From CAWAPS01 sp963783945 (GTDB taxonomy: Bacteria; Actinomycetota; Acidimicrobiia; Acidimicrobiales; Palsa-688): a stretch of 64,000 bases of DNA. Shown piece after piece: positions 44,724 to 53,800 of the stretch (position 1 is its first letter; each line of letters begins with the position of its first letter). The translations under genes were made by a program, and so were the position numbers. The notes under the pieces are model-generated. The model did no database searches, had not been told where the DNA came from, and saw only the letters and a program-made list of their open reading frames with translations. Location of the stretch: positions 1,183,770 through 1,247,769 of the forward strand of contig CAWAPS010000002.1 in assembly GCA_963783945.1 (NCBI GenBank). Direction: 5' to 3'.

Positions 44724-44834
44724 GCTTCGCAGGGACCTCGACGACATGACCCGTGCCTCAGGGCAGCGGGGCCACAAGCCCCCAGTCTTGCGACAGCGGC
44801 CCTCCCGTCCCCACCGGGGACCGGCGCATGCAAA

Positions 44835-46017
44835 CCTGTGCGTGCCGAGAATCTCATCCGGGCTGGCTCAGCTGGACTTTCATCGCAAATTATGTTCAGA
44901 CGAGACTGGACCATGGCTCTGTCCTTCCTGTACCTGGCGTTCATCCGAGTGCTCCAGTTGCTCCGGCTCTTCGGGAGTGACGACGAAGAACTGGCGATCG
45001 AGGTCGTCATTCTCCGCCACGAGGTGGCGGTGCTCCGTCGTCAAGTGGCGCGCCCGGCACTGCGGCCAAGTGACCGGGCGCCGCTGGCCGGACTGAGCCA
45101 GCTCATTAGACGGCCGCGCCTTGGGAGGTTCTTTGTCCGGCCGGAGACCCTGCTTCGCTGGCATCGAGACCTCCTTCGCCGGCGATGGATCTACCGTGGC
45201 CGTCCAGGTCGACCGAGCGTTCCCGCGGGCACCGTCCAGATAGTCCTCCGGTTGGCGACAGAAAACCCCACGTGGGGATATCGCAGGATCCACGGCGAGC
45301 TGCCGACCATGGGCATCCGCCTTGCCCCGTCGAGCGTCTGGGCCATCCTTCGTCGCCATGGCATCGACCCCTCCTCGGGGCGGACAGGACCGACGTGGGC
45401 AGACTTCATCAAGAGTCAGGCGTCATCGATGCTCGCCTGCGACTTCTTTACCGTCGATACGGTGCTGCTGCGACGCCTCTACGTGCTCTTCTTCATTGAG
45501 CTCGACACCCGACGGGTCTACCTGAGCGGGATCACCGCCAAACCCGGCGGAGAGTGGGTGGTCCAACAGGCCCGCAACCTGGCCATGGTGCTCGCCGAGC
45601 GGCTCGTCGCGTCCGGCTCCTCATGCGGGACCGAGACGCCAAGTTCACGGCCAGCTTTGACGAGGTCTTCCGGTCTGAGCGGATCCGCATCATTCGTACG
45701 CCGGTTCGAGCCCCGCGGGCCAACGCCTTCGCCGAGCGATTCGTCGGCACGATCCGCCGCGAGTGTCTCGACCGAATGCTGATCCTCACTCGGCGTCAGC
45801 TCGATGAGGTTCTCACCGAGTACGTCGATCATTACAACACCCATCGACCACACCGGTCTCTTGAACAGACAGCTCCGCTCTCGATGTCCCCCGTGCCGCC
45901 ACCGACCTCGCCTCCCAGTGTGACGCAATTGCGGAGATCCGACCGACTAGGTGGTCTCATCCATGAGTATGAACTGGCTGCGTGAGGCCCTCGGATGACG
46001 TTCTCGGCACACACAGG
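44835..46017 (+). mobile_element. Insertion sequence with rve-type transposase (IS3/IS481-like), about 1.18 kb
   Basis: Imperfect terminal inverted repeats CCTGTGCGTGCCGAGAA at 44835 and the complement of CCTGTGTGTGCCGAGAA ending at 46017, with further matching bases TCATCCG behind them. It contains one transposase gene, frameshifted. I find no matching target duplication at the flanks. Confidence 0.75.
44913..45985 (+). pseudogene. rve-family (IS3/IS481-like) transposase, one-base frameshift
   Basis: ATG 44913 starts MALSFLYLAFIRVLQLLRLF and ENPTWGYRRIHGEL is the typical HTH_21 motif. The catalytic core shows Asp in LACDFFTVDT, then near 45615 the frame slips from ERLVASGSSC into RRVRLLMRDRDAKFTASFDE, which carries the second Asp, and ANAFAERFVGTIRRECLDRM carries the Glu. 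HRPHRSLEQTAPL closes the family pattern. All DDE residues survive, but the frameshift separates them. It might be a programmed shift, but no slippery heptamer is evident at the break. Confidence 0.8.
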
Positions 46018-46130
46018 GTCTTTTTTTGGTCGGCCAAGTGCGCTGGGCGAGCGAGGGCGAACATTCTGTCGCGCGGTGGCTTACAGGGGAACCCGGTTAG
46101 GGAGCACCTTCTGGTGCTCGCTGGATCGTC

Positions 46131-46886
46131 TTACTGGTTCAGACCAATGACTAGTCGGAGTCCACAATCGAAGTCTTGAAGTCCGAGAAGATGACCGTAG
46201 TTCTGCTCCCATTCTCCTGATCGAAGATCAGCTTCAAGCCTCGCTAGTCCGGCTTGGACCACCTCGGGTTCTGCTTGACGAAGACAGGAGCTGCCAAGTC
46301 GTACCTCTGGATCGAGGTAGGCATCCGGTCTCCGCCAGTAGGCCACCGTCATTCCATCGACGCAGTCATACGGAACAGGGAGCTCCCGAACGGTGACTCC
46401 ATCGATCTGCTGGACGACCTCTTCGATCGAAGGGGCACACGCGTTCTCAAGGACGGCCAGTTCCGGGATGTAATCCATAAGCCAGAGCCGGTTATGGACC
46501 TCTGGATCGAACGTGAGAACTACACGGCGGGGCGCTACCCGGCGCAATTCGGCGAATCCGGCCGAGCGGTCCGACCAATGGTGGACGGTCAAAACTGCCA
46601 TGACCGCGTCAAATGCTTCAGACCCGAAGGGCATCGCCTCTGCCACTCCACGCACGACCGGGTAAGGGCCTGGACGACGCTGACGGATCATCACTTCAGA
46701 CGGTTCTAAGGCCACCACCTGGCGGTCGTCAGGTTCATACGAGCCAGTGCCAGCTCCGACATTCAGTACCCGCTCTGCCGCGCCCAACGCCTCACGGACA
46801 GCCGCGGCGAAGGTTGGCTCATCTCTCCTCCGACGTCCATAGCCGGACCCGATTCGGTCGTAAGCGGTTCTCCTCTGAGCGTTCAT
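46131..46886 (-). CDS. Class I SAM-dependent methyltransferase
   Basis: A 251-residue methyltransferase when started at ATG 46886 (MNAQRRTAYDRIGSGYGRRR). Motif I is VLNVGAGTGSYEP, the acidic end of strand 2 is VVALEPSEVM, and motif post-I reads VRGVAEAMPFGSEAFDAVMA. FELRRV is followed by a long substrate-binding C-terminus. Small-molecule methyltransferases of this subgroup (Methyltransf_11) have diverse substrates. Alone on its strand, between the rve-type IS and a second methyltransferase on the other strand. Confidence 0.8.
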   Translation of the reverse strand: MNAQRRTAYDRIGSGYGRRRRDEPTFAAAVREALGAAERVLNVGAGTGSYEPDDRQVVALEPSEVMIRQRRPGPYPVVRGVAEAMPFGSEAFDAVMAVLTVHHWSDRSAGFAELRRVAPRRVVLTFDPEVHNRLWLMDYIPELAVLENACAPSIEEVVQQIDGVTVRELPVPYDCVDGMTVAYWRRPDAYLDPEVRLGSSCLRQAEPEVVQAGLARLEADLRSGEWEQNYGHLLGLQDFDCGLRLVIGLNQ

Positions 46887-47108
46887 GCGGGCACCCCCAA
46901 CTGCGATACCGGATTGTCTCATCTGCGCTCTCTCAGTGAGGGATGGCACCCGACCACGTCTGGGCCTGGGATGCCGAACGTGCGTCCAGAAGGATCCCCG
47001 GTCCGCCCGGGAGGGAACGGCTTGCGGGCGCTCGGACTAGCCCGGACACGAACCCTGTTGCGAACGCCCTGATCGCCTCACTGGGGGATCCTCCGCAATG
47101 ATCCTCGG

Positions 47109-47900
47109 ATGCCGATGCGACCGCTGGCCGAGCAACGTTCGAAGTTGTTCGATCAGCAAGCCGAGCGCTACGCACGGTGCCGGCCGACTTATCCGGATGT
47201 GGTGGTCGATGAGTTGCTCGGTCCGGAACCGGCGGGCCTCGACGTGCTCGACGTGGGTTGTGGCACCGGAATCGCTTCACGGCAGATGGCCGAGCGGGGC
47301 GCCAACGTGCTCGGGGTGGAAGTCGCGCCACGAATGGCGGAGATCGCCCGCAGCCATGGGATCGAGGTGGAGGTCGGCGCCTTCGAGGACTGGGACGCGG
47401 CTGACCGCACGTTCGACCGGGTCACCTCGGCGCAGGCCTGGCACTGGCTTGACTTGCCGATCAGTACAGCGAAGGCGGCTTCGCTGCTGCGGCCTGGCGG
47501 CAGGCTTTGCCTGTTTTGGAGCGCCGGATGTCATCCCGACGATCTAGCCGATGCTCTCGCTGAGGTATACGCCCGTTTGTTCCCCACCGTTGGTAGCCCG
47601 GGTTTCGGGTATGCGGCCAGCCGGCCGGCGGACAGGGGGACTGGATTATCCGCGGTCTTCGATGCCATCGCCGCGGTGACCGACTTCGGTATTGCGACGG
47701 AAAGGTGGTCTCCGTGGACTCGCGAGTACGACACGGACCAATGGCTGGACCTGCTTCTCTCACGCAGCGACCATCTCGCCCTGGACGCTGCGGTCAGTGA
47801 CCGTCTGTTCGAAGCTGTCGGGGCGGCGATCGATGACCACGGTGGCTCGTTCGTCATGAGCTTCGAGACCGGTCTCATCACCGCGACCCGGTTGGCGTAG
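47109..47900 (+). CDS. Class I SAM-dependent methyltransferase
   Basis: A 263-residue Methyltransf_11-type protein. After FDQQAERYARCRPTYPDVVV comes motif I VLDVGCGTGIASRQM, LGVEVAPRMAEIARSHGIEV, and the SAQAWHWLDLP/LLRPGGRLCLFW motifs common to the yeast Crg1-like (trans-aconitate type) branch. ATG 47109 has only a weak ribosome site. Soluble, probably acting on a small organic acid. No obvious operon partner. Confidence 0.8.
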   Translation: MPMRPLAEQRSKLFDQQAERYARCRPTYPDVVVDELLGPEPAGLDVLDVGCGTGIASRQMAERGANVLGVEVAPRMAEIARSHGIEVEVGAFEDWDAADRTFDRVTSAQAWHWLDLPISTAKAASLLRPGGRLCLFWSAGCHPDDLADALAEVYARLFPTVGSPGFGYAASRPADRGTGLSAVFDAIAAVTDFGIATERWSPWTREYDTDQWLDLLLSRSDHLALDAAVSDRLFEAVGAAIDDHGGSFVMSFETGLITATRLA

Positions 47901-48013
47901 TAGCCGGCATAGCAACAAGCGCGTCCCCCGCTAAGGGATCCCCTGCGAGTTGGGGCCCAGAACCGGAAAAAGGGTTTGCGGAGATGCGGTAGCTCTCGAA
48001 GTATGGGGCCGAG

Positions 48014-48856
48014 ATGATGCAGATGTCGCCCACTCTCAGCGAAGGGCAGGTCGAGCAGTTCATAGACGACGGGTTCGTACGAGTGAACGAAGCGTTCCCG
48101 CGTTCGGTGGCCGATGCAGGCCGCGCCCTGCTGTGGCGGATGAGCGGAATGTCTGCGGACGACCCGTCCACGTGGACATCGCCCATGGTTCGGTTGGGCG
48201 GTTCGGCCGAGGAGCCATTCCGCCTAGCAGCCAACACCCCTCGACTCTTGAGCGCCTTCGACCAACTGGTGGGGCCCGGCCGGTGGCTAGCGAGATCGAG
48301 TCTGGGGACCTTCCCGATCCGCTTCCCCCATCCAGATGACCCCGGCGACACCGGCTGGCACATGGATGGCAGCTTTACTTCAGAAGGCAAGGAGGGGTCC
48401 TGGTTGAATCTCAGGTCGCGCGGGCGTGCACTGCTCATGCTCTTCCTGTTCTCCGAGGTCTCTCCTGACGAGGCTCCTACGCGGATCAAGGTTGGCTCCC
48501 ACCTTGACGTCCCGGCCTTTTTGGCTCCCGCCGGAGACGAGGGCATGTACTTTTTCGATCTCTGTCGGGCCATGGACGAAGCGGGGAGGCTCGACGCTCC
48601 CGACCGGCCCTTGGCCCTGGCCACTGGGAGTGCGGGCGACGTATACCTGTGCCACCCATTTCTTATCCACGCCGCCCAGCCCCACGGCGGTTCCATGCCC
48701 CGGTTTATCGCTCAACCCCCGCTCTATCCCGTCGGTCTTCTCGATCTCGACCGTCACGACGGGGCGTATTCGCCGGTCGAGGTCGCTGTCCGCCGCGGCC
48801 TCCAGTCACTATCCGACGGCGGCCCGTCACCTAGGAAGCCAACCGCCCGGACCTAG
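48014..48856 (+). CDS. Phytanoyl-CoA dioxygenase (PhyH) family protein
   Basis: A 280-residue Fe(II)/2-oxoglutarate dioxygenase of the PhyH type. FIDDGFVRVNEAF is the typical opening; GWHMDGSF gives His 116 and Asp 118; LCHPFLIHAAQPHGG gives the third metal ligand (His) and RFIAQPP the arginine that would bind 2-oxoglutarate. Members hydroxylate alpha to carbonyls or halogenate. Start may be ATG 48014 or 48023. The preceding 100 bases contain no clear ribosome site. It could take part in the island's catabolism but shares no operator. Confidence 0.8.
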   Translation: MMQMSPTLSEGQVEQFIDDGFVRVNEAFPRSVADAGRALLWRMSGMSADDPSTWTSPMVRLGGSAEEPFRLAANTPRLLSAFDQLVGPGRWLARSSLGTFPIRFPHPDDPGDTGWHMDGSFTSEGKEGSWLNLRSRGRALLMLFLFSEVSPDEAPTRIKVGSHLDVPAFLAPAGDEGMYFFDLCRAMDEAGRLDAPDRPLALATGSAGDVYLCHPFLIHAAQPHGGSMPRFIAQPPLYPVGLLDLDRHDGAYSPVEVAVRRGLQSLSDGGPSPRKPTART

Positions 48857-48879
48857 ACGCGGCCGACGATCCTGTCTGA

Positions 48880-49185
48880 GGTGGGCTACGCGACCTGTAC
48901 GGACAGCTCCAGGCGATCGGTCGGGGATTACCGCACACGAGCGGCTTGGTGGGTCTCTGGGGTGCCTTCGCCCACTACTTCATCTCAGCTGGCTGGCCGA
49001 CCATAGGCCCGATCACGTCCTTGAAGCCCACGGCAATCTCTCTGCGCAGCATTTTGCAGCTGGCGGCAAGAATCGCCGCCGAACGTCATCTTCACCAGTT
49101 GGCCGAGCGGGGAGCGACGGTCATCGAGGCTGCCTCGGCCCTCTGGCCCGACGCCTTCGACCTGACGCGCTCACCCCGTGACTAA
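48880..49185 (+). pseudogene. C-terminal gene fragment, family not recognised
   Basis: The frame LYGQLQAIGRGLPHTSGLVG then LWGAFAHYFISAGWPTIGPI and ITSLKPTAISLRSILQLAAR looks like genuine protein, with balanced composition and a closing ALWPDAFDLT, but has no start codon upstream in frame and I cannot name the family with confidence. It may be the last 95 residues of a larger enzyme. Ends with a hairpin-like TCACCCCGTGACTAA...TCACGGGGTCA repeat near 49171-49203. Confidence 0.4.
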
Positions 49186-49202
49186 CCTCGGTCGTCACGG
49201 GG

Positions 49203-49600
49203 TCACTCCTCAACCAGCGGAGTTGCGCAGGCCCGGACCGGGCTTCCTCGAGCGGCGGCGAGCGCTTCGGGCAGCGTGAACGCGCCGACGTACAGCGCCT
49301 TGCCGACGGTGGCGCCCTCGACGCCGTCGGCGACCAGGCCGGCGATGGCGCGCAGGTCGTCCAGGCTGCTGACCCCGCCGCTGGCGATGACCGGGCGGTC
49401 GGTCGCCGCGCATACCTCGCGCAGCAGGTCGAGGTTCGGGCCCCTGAGCGTGCCGTCTCGGCGCACGTCGGTCACAACGTAGCGAGCACATCCGTGGGCG
49501 TCGAGCTGGGCCAACACGTCGAACAGCTCACCGCCCGCCCGGGTCCAGCCTCGCGCCGCCAGTGCGGTGCCGCTAACGTCGAGCCCGACGCCATCCGCTC
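49203..49600 (-). pseudogene. HisA/PriA C-terminal half
   Basis: The minus strand reads GVGLDVSGTALAARGWTRAG, then YVVTDVRRDGTLRGPNLDLL and VIASGGVSSLDDLRAIAGL and GATVGKALYVGAFTLPEAL, the second half of the phosphoribosyl isomerase barrel (HisA, or PriA in actinobacteria) including the VTDVxRDGTL catalytic Asp and the ASGG phosphate loop. The N-terminal half with the first catalytic Asp and phosphate site is missing. No other his gene is near, so it is a stranded fragment. Confidence 0.85.
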
Positions 49601-49789
49601 CACCGCGAGCTGGCCAAGTGGTGCGTGGTGTTCTTCGACTATGACCTGGAGACGGCGGTCAGCGTCCGCCAGCCAAGCTGAGCGCTGCCCCCGTAGGGGT
49701 CCTGTTGTCGGCGGCCCGCACTCGGCGGAGGCTCGCGGAGGCGGGTCCGATACCGACCGTGCCGTCGTGCACAGGTTGATCCAGCGCGG

Positions 49790-50593
49790 TTATCCGGGGC
49801 CTTTCGCCCAGCCAAAATGGTCGATCGGTCCGTGACCTCGCCCGAGCCGCCAGCTCGCCCCACCGGCAATGGCCGAGGCCACGTATCCCTTGGCGGCCCG
49901 TACGGCATCGGCGACAGTGTCGCCCCGTGCCAAACGGGCGGCGATGGTGGCTGCCATCGTGCAGCCGGTGCCGTGGACGTTGGCGGTGACGACACGGCGC
50001 GATCGCAGTTCGTGGACCTGTTCGCCGTCGAAGAAAACGTCGACTGGGTCACCGGCGAGGTGGCCGCCCTTGACGAGCACCGACCGGGCGCCGGTGGCGG
50101 CCAGCTCGACCGCCGCCTTCGCCATGTCGTCGACGTCGCTCAACTCGCGGCCGACCAGCAGCGACGCTTCCCGCAGATTCGGCGTGACGATGACGGCGTA
50201 GGGGAAGAGGCGCTCGAGGTAGGCCAGCTCGGCGTCGGCGTCGAGGAGACGGTCGCCGCTCGACGCCACCATGACCGGGTCGACCACCAGGTTTGGGAGG
50301 TCGCCGGCCGCGGCCCGTCGGGCGACGACGTCGATGATGGCCCCGGTCGCCAACATGCCGGTCTTTACGGCGGCGACGGCCAGGTCGACCAGCACGGCGC
50401 CGATCTGGGCGTCCACAAACTCGGGCGGGGTTAGCTGTACGCCGAACACACCGACGGTGTTCTGTGCCGTGAGGGCGGTCACCGCGCTGGTACCGAAGAC
50501 GCCATTGGCCGCGAACGCCTTCAGGTCGGCCTGGATGCCGGCGCCGCCGCCCGAGTCGGAGCCTGCGATGGTGAGGGCGACAGACGGAGTCAC
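49790..50593 (-). CDS. thiD: Hydroxymethylpyrimidine/phosphomethylpyrimidine kinase
   Basis: A ThiD-type ribokinase-fold enzyme. ALTIAGSDSGGGAGIQADLK is the family's N-terminal signature; LVVDPVMVASSGDRLLD, PNLREASLLVG, VLVKGGHLAGDP, and the anion-hole VHGTGCTMAATIAARLARG near the end are complete. It phosphorylates HMP to HMP-P and HMP-PP in thiamine synthesis. GTG 50593 (VTPSVALTI) is my preferred start; the frame is open to 50647. No TPP riboswitch is recognisable upstream. With tenA nearby on the other strand it suggests thiamine pyrimidine salvage. Confidence 0.9.
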   Translation of the reverse strand: MTPSVALTIAGSDSGGGAGIQADLKAFAANGVFGTSAVTALTAQNTVGVFGVQLTPPEFVDAQIGAVLVDLAVAAVKTGMLATGAIIDVVARRAAAGDLPNLVVDPVMVASSGDRLLDADAELAYLERLFPYAVIVTPNLREASLLVGRELSDVDDMAKAAVELAATGARSVLVKGGHLAGDPVDVFFDGEQVHELRSRRVVTANVHGTGCTMAATIAARLARGDTVADAVRAAKGYVASAIAGGASWRLGRGHGPIDHFGWAKGPG

Positions 50594-50817
50594 GGCGGCA
50601 CGACCGACTTGGAGCCAGCGCACGAAGTTGTTGGAGTCACTTAGCACGACCGGCTCGGTTACCGACAGGCCGAACCACGTGGGGATGGTTGATCGCAGCG
50701 TCCTTGGGTCTCATCGGTCCGTATGTCCCCACTCCGTACGGGTTGAGTGAACGGTATTGCGGCTATCGACTGAGTTTACGCCTGGGATGCGAGTTGGCCG
50801 CTTGATAGAAACGTGTT

Positions 50818-51174
50818 GTGGAGTCGAGCAGTGGCGCGTTTTCGCCGGGGTCCCCGATCGCAAGCCGGCACTCCTTGGTGGGAGAGGACCTCTCGCCGCC
50901 GTCGGACCGGCGGGCGGTGCCGGAGGATGAGGTCTCGCTTGTGCTGATCGTCGATGACCTCGACGCCCCGGCCGGCACGTTCATGCATTGGCTGGCTTGG
51001 GGGATCGACCCGGAGCCCGGCCGGCTGGCTGACGACGAGGCCAAGGCTGGCTGTCAGGCGTACACCGCCCTTGGTCTGGCGGCGGGCGAGTCGCCACGAC
51101 GGGCCCACCGCTGCGTCCGTTTCCTGCTGGCCTACGAGCTGTTGTTCTGGGACACGCTCGCCGATGCGCTTTAG
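50818..51174 (+). pseudogene. YbhB/PEBP-family protein, truncated
   Basis: The first 75 residues match PEBP (Raf-kinase-inhibitor-like) proteins: GEDLSPPSDRRAVPEDEVSL then VLIVDDLDAPAGTFMHWLAW with the ligand-binding Asp-x-Asp-Ala-Pro and His-Trp. The second half, normally with GxxPPPGxGxHxY, is replaced by AGESPRRAHRCVRFLLAYEL, where only a degraded RRAHRC hints at the GPHRY strand. The frame runs 11 bases into tenA. Probably a decayed gene whose end happens to overlap tenA. Confidence 0.6.
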
Positions 51175-51820
51175 CGATCAGCTCCGGCAGGCCGCCGGGG
51201 AGGTCTGGGCGGCCCAACACGAGCACCCCTTCGTCTGCGGTATCCGCGATGGCACGCTCGATCCCGAACGGTTTCGCTTCTACCTACGCCAGGACTATCT
51301 GTTCCTGATCGAGTATGCACGCCTGCTAGCGCTGGCCTGTGCCCGCGCGCCGCGACTCGAGCTGATGGAGCGCTTCGCCGAGCTGGCGCAATCGACGCTG
51401 CGGACCGAGATGGACCTGCACCGCGCCCACGCGGCGGAGTGGGGGATCTCACGCGGAGCGCTCGAACGGGAGCGTCCTCGGGCCGTAACCCGAAGCTACA
51501 CGGACTTTCTGCTGCGCACCGCCGCGATGGGCGACTTCGGCGAGCTCGTCGCCGCACTGCTGCCGTGCATGTGGGGCTACAGCGAACTGGGTCAGCAGCT
51601 CGCGCCGGGCCAGCCCCCTGCGAAGGGGCGTTACCGACGGTGGATCGAGATGTACTCCGGGGAAGACTTCGCCAACCAGGCCCGCTGGTGCCGGCAGGTC
51701 TGCGACGAGGCCGCCGCCGGCGCGGCAGAGGAAGGCAGAAGGAGGATGCAGGACGCCTTCCTCGCAAGCAGCCGCTACGAGCTTGACTTCTGGGAACAAG
51801 CGTGGCGCGGCGCACCATGA
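51164..51820 (+). CDS. tenA: Thiaminase II / aminopyrimidine aminohydrolase
   Basis: A 218-residue TenA-family protein of standard length. FYLRQDYLFLIEYAR contains Asp 44, LLPCMWGYSELG contains the nucleophile Cys 135, and YELDFWEQAW near the end carries the conserved Glu; these match the catalytic set of Bacillus TenA. It hydrolyses aminomethylpyrimidine from degraded thiamine to HMP, which ThiD can then phosphorylate. ATG 51164 gives the best-fitting start; the frame is open further upstream but overlaps the PEBP remnant. thiD lies 570 bases away on the other strand. Confidence 0.85.
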   Translation: MRFSDQLRQAAGEVWAAQHEHPFVCGIRDGTLDPERFRFYLRQDYLFLIEYARLLALACARAPRLELMERFAELAQSTLRTEMDLHRAHAAEWGISRGALERERPRAVTRSYTDFLLRTAAMGDFGELVAALLPCMWGYSELGQQLAPGQPPAKGRYRRWIEMYSGEDFANQARWCRQVCDEAAAGAAEEGRRRMQDAFLASSRYELDFWEQAWRGAP

Positions 51821-52335
51821 ACCCAAGATGGGTCGCCGGGCAGGGAAGCCTCCGGCCCCCTACCGCGATCCGTTCGAGGAAGGTTTCTGTCCGGCCGGCA
51901 TATTGAGACACCCGCATGGCGGGTGAGGATGTACGCCCTCAAAGTCCCCGACGGGGATCACCCTACAGCGGAATTGCTGTGGTGCCCGGGGCATCGGAAT
52001 CGAGGCGTTTCGCTAGTCCCTCGGACAATCTAAGGTCCGCCGCCACGATGTCTACCCAGAGCTGAGCGTTACTAATACACGAAGAAGTTGTCAGGTAACG
52101 ACTCACGGCGCCCCGGCGGTTGCGCGGATCGATCGGGCGGGTGGACCGCTCGAGACCGCTGATTCGACCGGTTGATTGGCGTCGACGGGAAAAGTCGCTC
52201 ATCGCGACAGGACGCCCCTTGGCGCCAGGTCGTTCGCTCCCCGTGAGCACCAGCACCGCCGCGGCCAGGAATGCGCTTCGAGGTGGCTGTCATGGGGTAC
52301 ATCACTAGTGGCGTCCGCACCCACACAGGAGGAAC
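51821..52335. other. Region without a recognisable gene
   Basis: No conserved frame, RNA or repeat. The right end must hold the promoter and leader of the small acidic protein at 52336. Confidence 0.45.
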
Positions 52336-52527
52336 ATGATGGCGAACGGTGAGGAGGAGATGGTGGTGGCGGGTTCGGGACCTCTCTACGAGCACGGGGA
52401 GGCCGGCCAGAAAGCGGCTGAGGAGCCAGTCAACGTGCCCGGGTCGGATGACAAGGGTTCAAGCTCAGGGAGCACGACGGGCGACGAGCAGGTGGCGAAC
52501 AACCGCGAAGTAGATCCGCCGGCGTGA
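52336..52527 (+). CDS. Small acidic protein
   Basis: A 63-residue, strongly acidic, Gly/Ser-rich protein without hydrophobic segments, likely disordered. A very good ribosome site (CAGGAGGAAC) precedes the double ATG at 52336/52339, so I take it as real. It is the first of four consecutive small genes on the plus strand ending with a PRC-barrel protein. Function unknown; similar small acidic proteins accompany stress-response genes in actinobacteria. Confidence 0.6.
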   Translation: MMANGEEEMVVAGSGPLYEHGEAGQKAAEEPVNVPGSDDKGSSSGSTTGDEQVANNREVDPPA

Positions 52528-52590
52528 CTGCCGAGCTTTTATCCCAGCGCCGCCATCGATGTCGATAGGCCGCTGGTCGATGCTACCGCG

Positions 52591-52719
52591 ATGGCGGCCC
52601 GCCACAAAGAGGAACGTTTGAACGAGGCGCGGGCGAAAGGCGAGCCGGTACCTGCGGACGAGGCCTCTCTCGAGGGCCGGCCTCGTCCGGGCGCGAAGCC
52701 TCAGACCGCCGATGACTAG
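52591..52719 (+). CDS. Very small charged protein
   Basis: A 42-residue frame starting MAARHKEERLNEARAKGEPV and ending at TAG 52717. It is in the same phase as the preceding small gene, and upstream in frame FYPSAAIDVDRPLVDATA is also protein-like, so the true start could be further up at a non-standard codon, or the two were once one gene split by a stop. No good ribosome site at ATG 52591. Low-moderate confidence. Confidence 0.4.
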   Translation: MAARHKEERLNEARAKGEPVPADEASLEGRPRPGAKPQTADD

Positions 52720-52742
52720 CGCAGACAGAGACAGGAGACGAC

Positions 52743-52955
52743 ATGTCAGACGCTGACGACCAAATGGGTGGGACTGGCGGCGTTACGGGCATGCCACCCG
52801 ACAAGGTGGTGCCCGGTCGGGACAATGCGGCCCCCGGCGAAGCCGGCGCTTCGGCGCCCGACTCTGGCAGAGAGGAACAGGATCCGGCCAACGACAACGA
52901 GACGGAAGATTCAGAGGGGTCCTTCCCAGCCAGCGATCCTCCAGGAAACTACTAG
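52743..52955 (+). CDS. Small acidic protein with SFPASDPPG motif
   Basis: A 70-residue acidic, probably disordered protein. It ends EGSFPASDPPGNY; the SFPASDPP motif recurs at the C-terminus of many short, uncharacterised bacterial proteins. CAGGAGACGAC before ATG 52743 is a good ribosome site. Sits between another small acidic gene and the PRC-barrel gene; the set may be expressed together, perhaps under stress, which is inference only. Confidence 0.65.
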   Translation: MSDADDQMGGTGGVTGMPPDKVVPGRDNAAPGEAGASAPDSGREEQDPANDNETEDSEGSFPASDPPGNY

Positions 52956-53096
52956 GATCCGTGTCGTCCGCGTCTGCGACGAAAACTGAAGCAGCACCCC
53001 ACCAAAATATCGGCGCCTCAGTGATGTTCACAGCGTTAGTGCGGAGTTCCGCCCGGTAAAATCACAAAATAGTGATCAATAAAGGAGGGCGAGGCT

Positions 53097-53423
53097 ATGA
53101 CCGACATGGCGCCCACACACGTAGGAGACGATCTGTACGACCGTGGTGGCCACAAGATTGGCAAGATCACAGATGTGATCGTCAATGACCGGACACTTCA
53201 ACCCGACTGGTACGTAGTAAGAGAGGGAATGCTCAGAGGGAACCACTTGGTGCCCTTCAGGTCGGTGAGCGCCACCGACAACCGAGCGATCGTCCCTTAC
53301 GATAAGGCGTTGATACACTCCGCTCCGAAGCCCGACGGTCCAACTCCGACCGAAACAGAGCAGGAGGCCCTTAGCGCCCACTACCGAGACCTGACCCCTG
53401 GCTCTGCTCGTCCGACTCCCTAA
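53097..53423 (+). CDS. PRC-barrel domain protein
   Basis: A 108-residue protein with one PRC-barrel (about 8-75): VGDDLYDRGGHKIGKITDVI is the family's opening, followed by DWYVVREGMLRGNHLVPFRS. The tail is polar and probably flexible. PRC-barrels occur in RimM and photosynthetic H subunits and, as stand-alone forms in actinobacteria, in proteins linked to stress. ATG 53097 has an AAAGGAGGG site. Followed by a hairpin at 53438. Confidence 0.8.
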   Translation: MTDMAPTHVGDDLYDRGGHKIGKITDVIVNDRTLQPDWYVVREGMLRGNHLVPFRSVSATDNRAIVPYDKALIHSAPKPDGPTPTETEQEALSAHYRDLTPGSARPTP

Positions 53424-53437
53424 GGAGAGAACAAACA

Positions 53438-53475
53438 CCGAGGCCCATTTCGATATATGTATCGCTAGGCCTCGG
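53438..53475. terminator. Hairpin behind the PRC-barrel gene
   Basis: CCGAGGCC and GGCCTCGG form an 8-bp perfect stem around a 22-base AT-rich loop, 15 bases after the PRC-barrel stop. No T-run follows, so termination is likely weak or needs other factors. Confidence 0.45.
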
Positions 53476-53800
53476 CCGGGCGACATCCCCTCTCTTGCGA
53501 AGAATATCGCGAGCCGGCGGCAGGGCCGCACCCAAAATCAGCTGCACACAACTGTAGGAAACCGCCAAGCGGACCTTCAATAGCGCGGTCTATCACAGGT
53601 CCCTTGGTGGTCGGCTGGTCACAACCAGGCTCGCCTCACTCGGATTCCGTTCCGGTACGCACCAATCGGCAACCAACTATCTCCTTCAGACATAAGATTC
53701 TCAACGGTTTGGGGACGACTGGACCAGAGCCAAAGCTGCGGTGGCGCGCAGAGCGTTCGCCTGAGCCCAGGCCCGAAAGGCAAGAGGGCGCCGACTGGAA
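53476..53800. other. Intergenic region, no recognisable feature
   Basis: No conserved frame or RNA seen between the hairpin and the end of the third amidohydrolase gene. Confidence 0.45.

Noticed and set aside
45600..45640. Programmed -1 frameshift in the rve transposase
   Set aside because: No slippery A6G or similar heptamer and no downstream structure is evident at the break; single-ORF relatives do not need one.
50594..50760. TPP riboswitch upstream of thiD
   Set aside because: I looked for the conserved CTGAGA and the later ACCTGAT-type segments of the thi box on the minus strand; neither is present in the right order.
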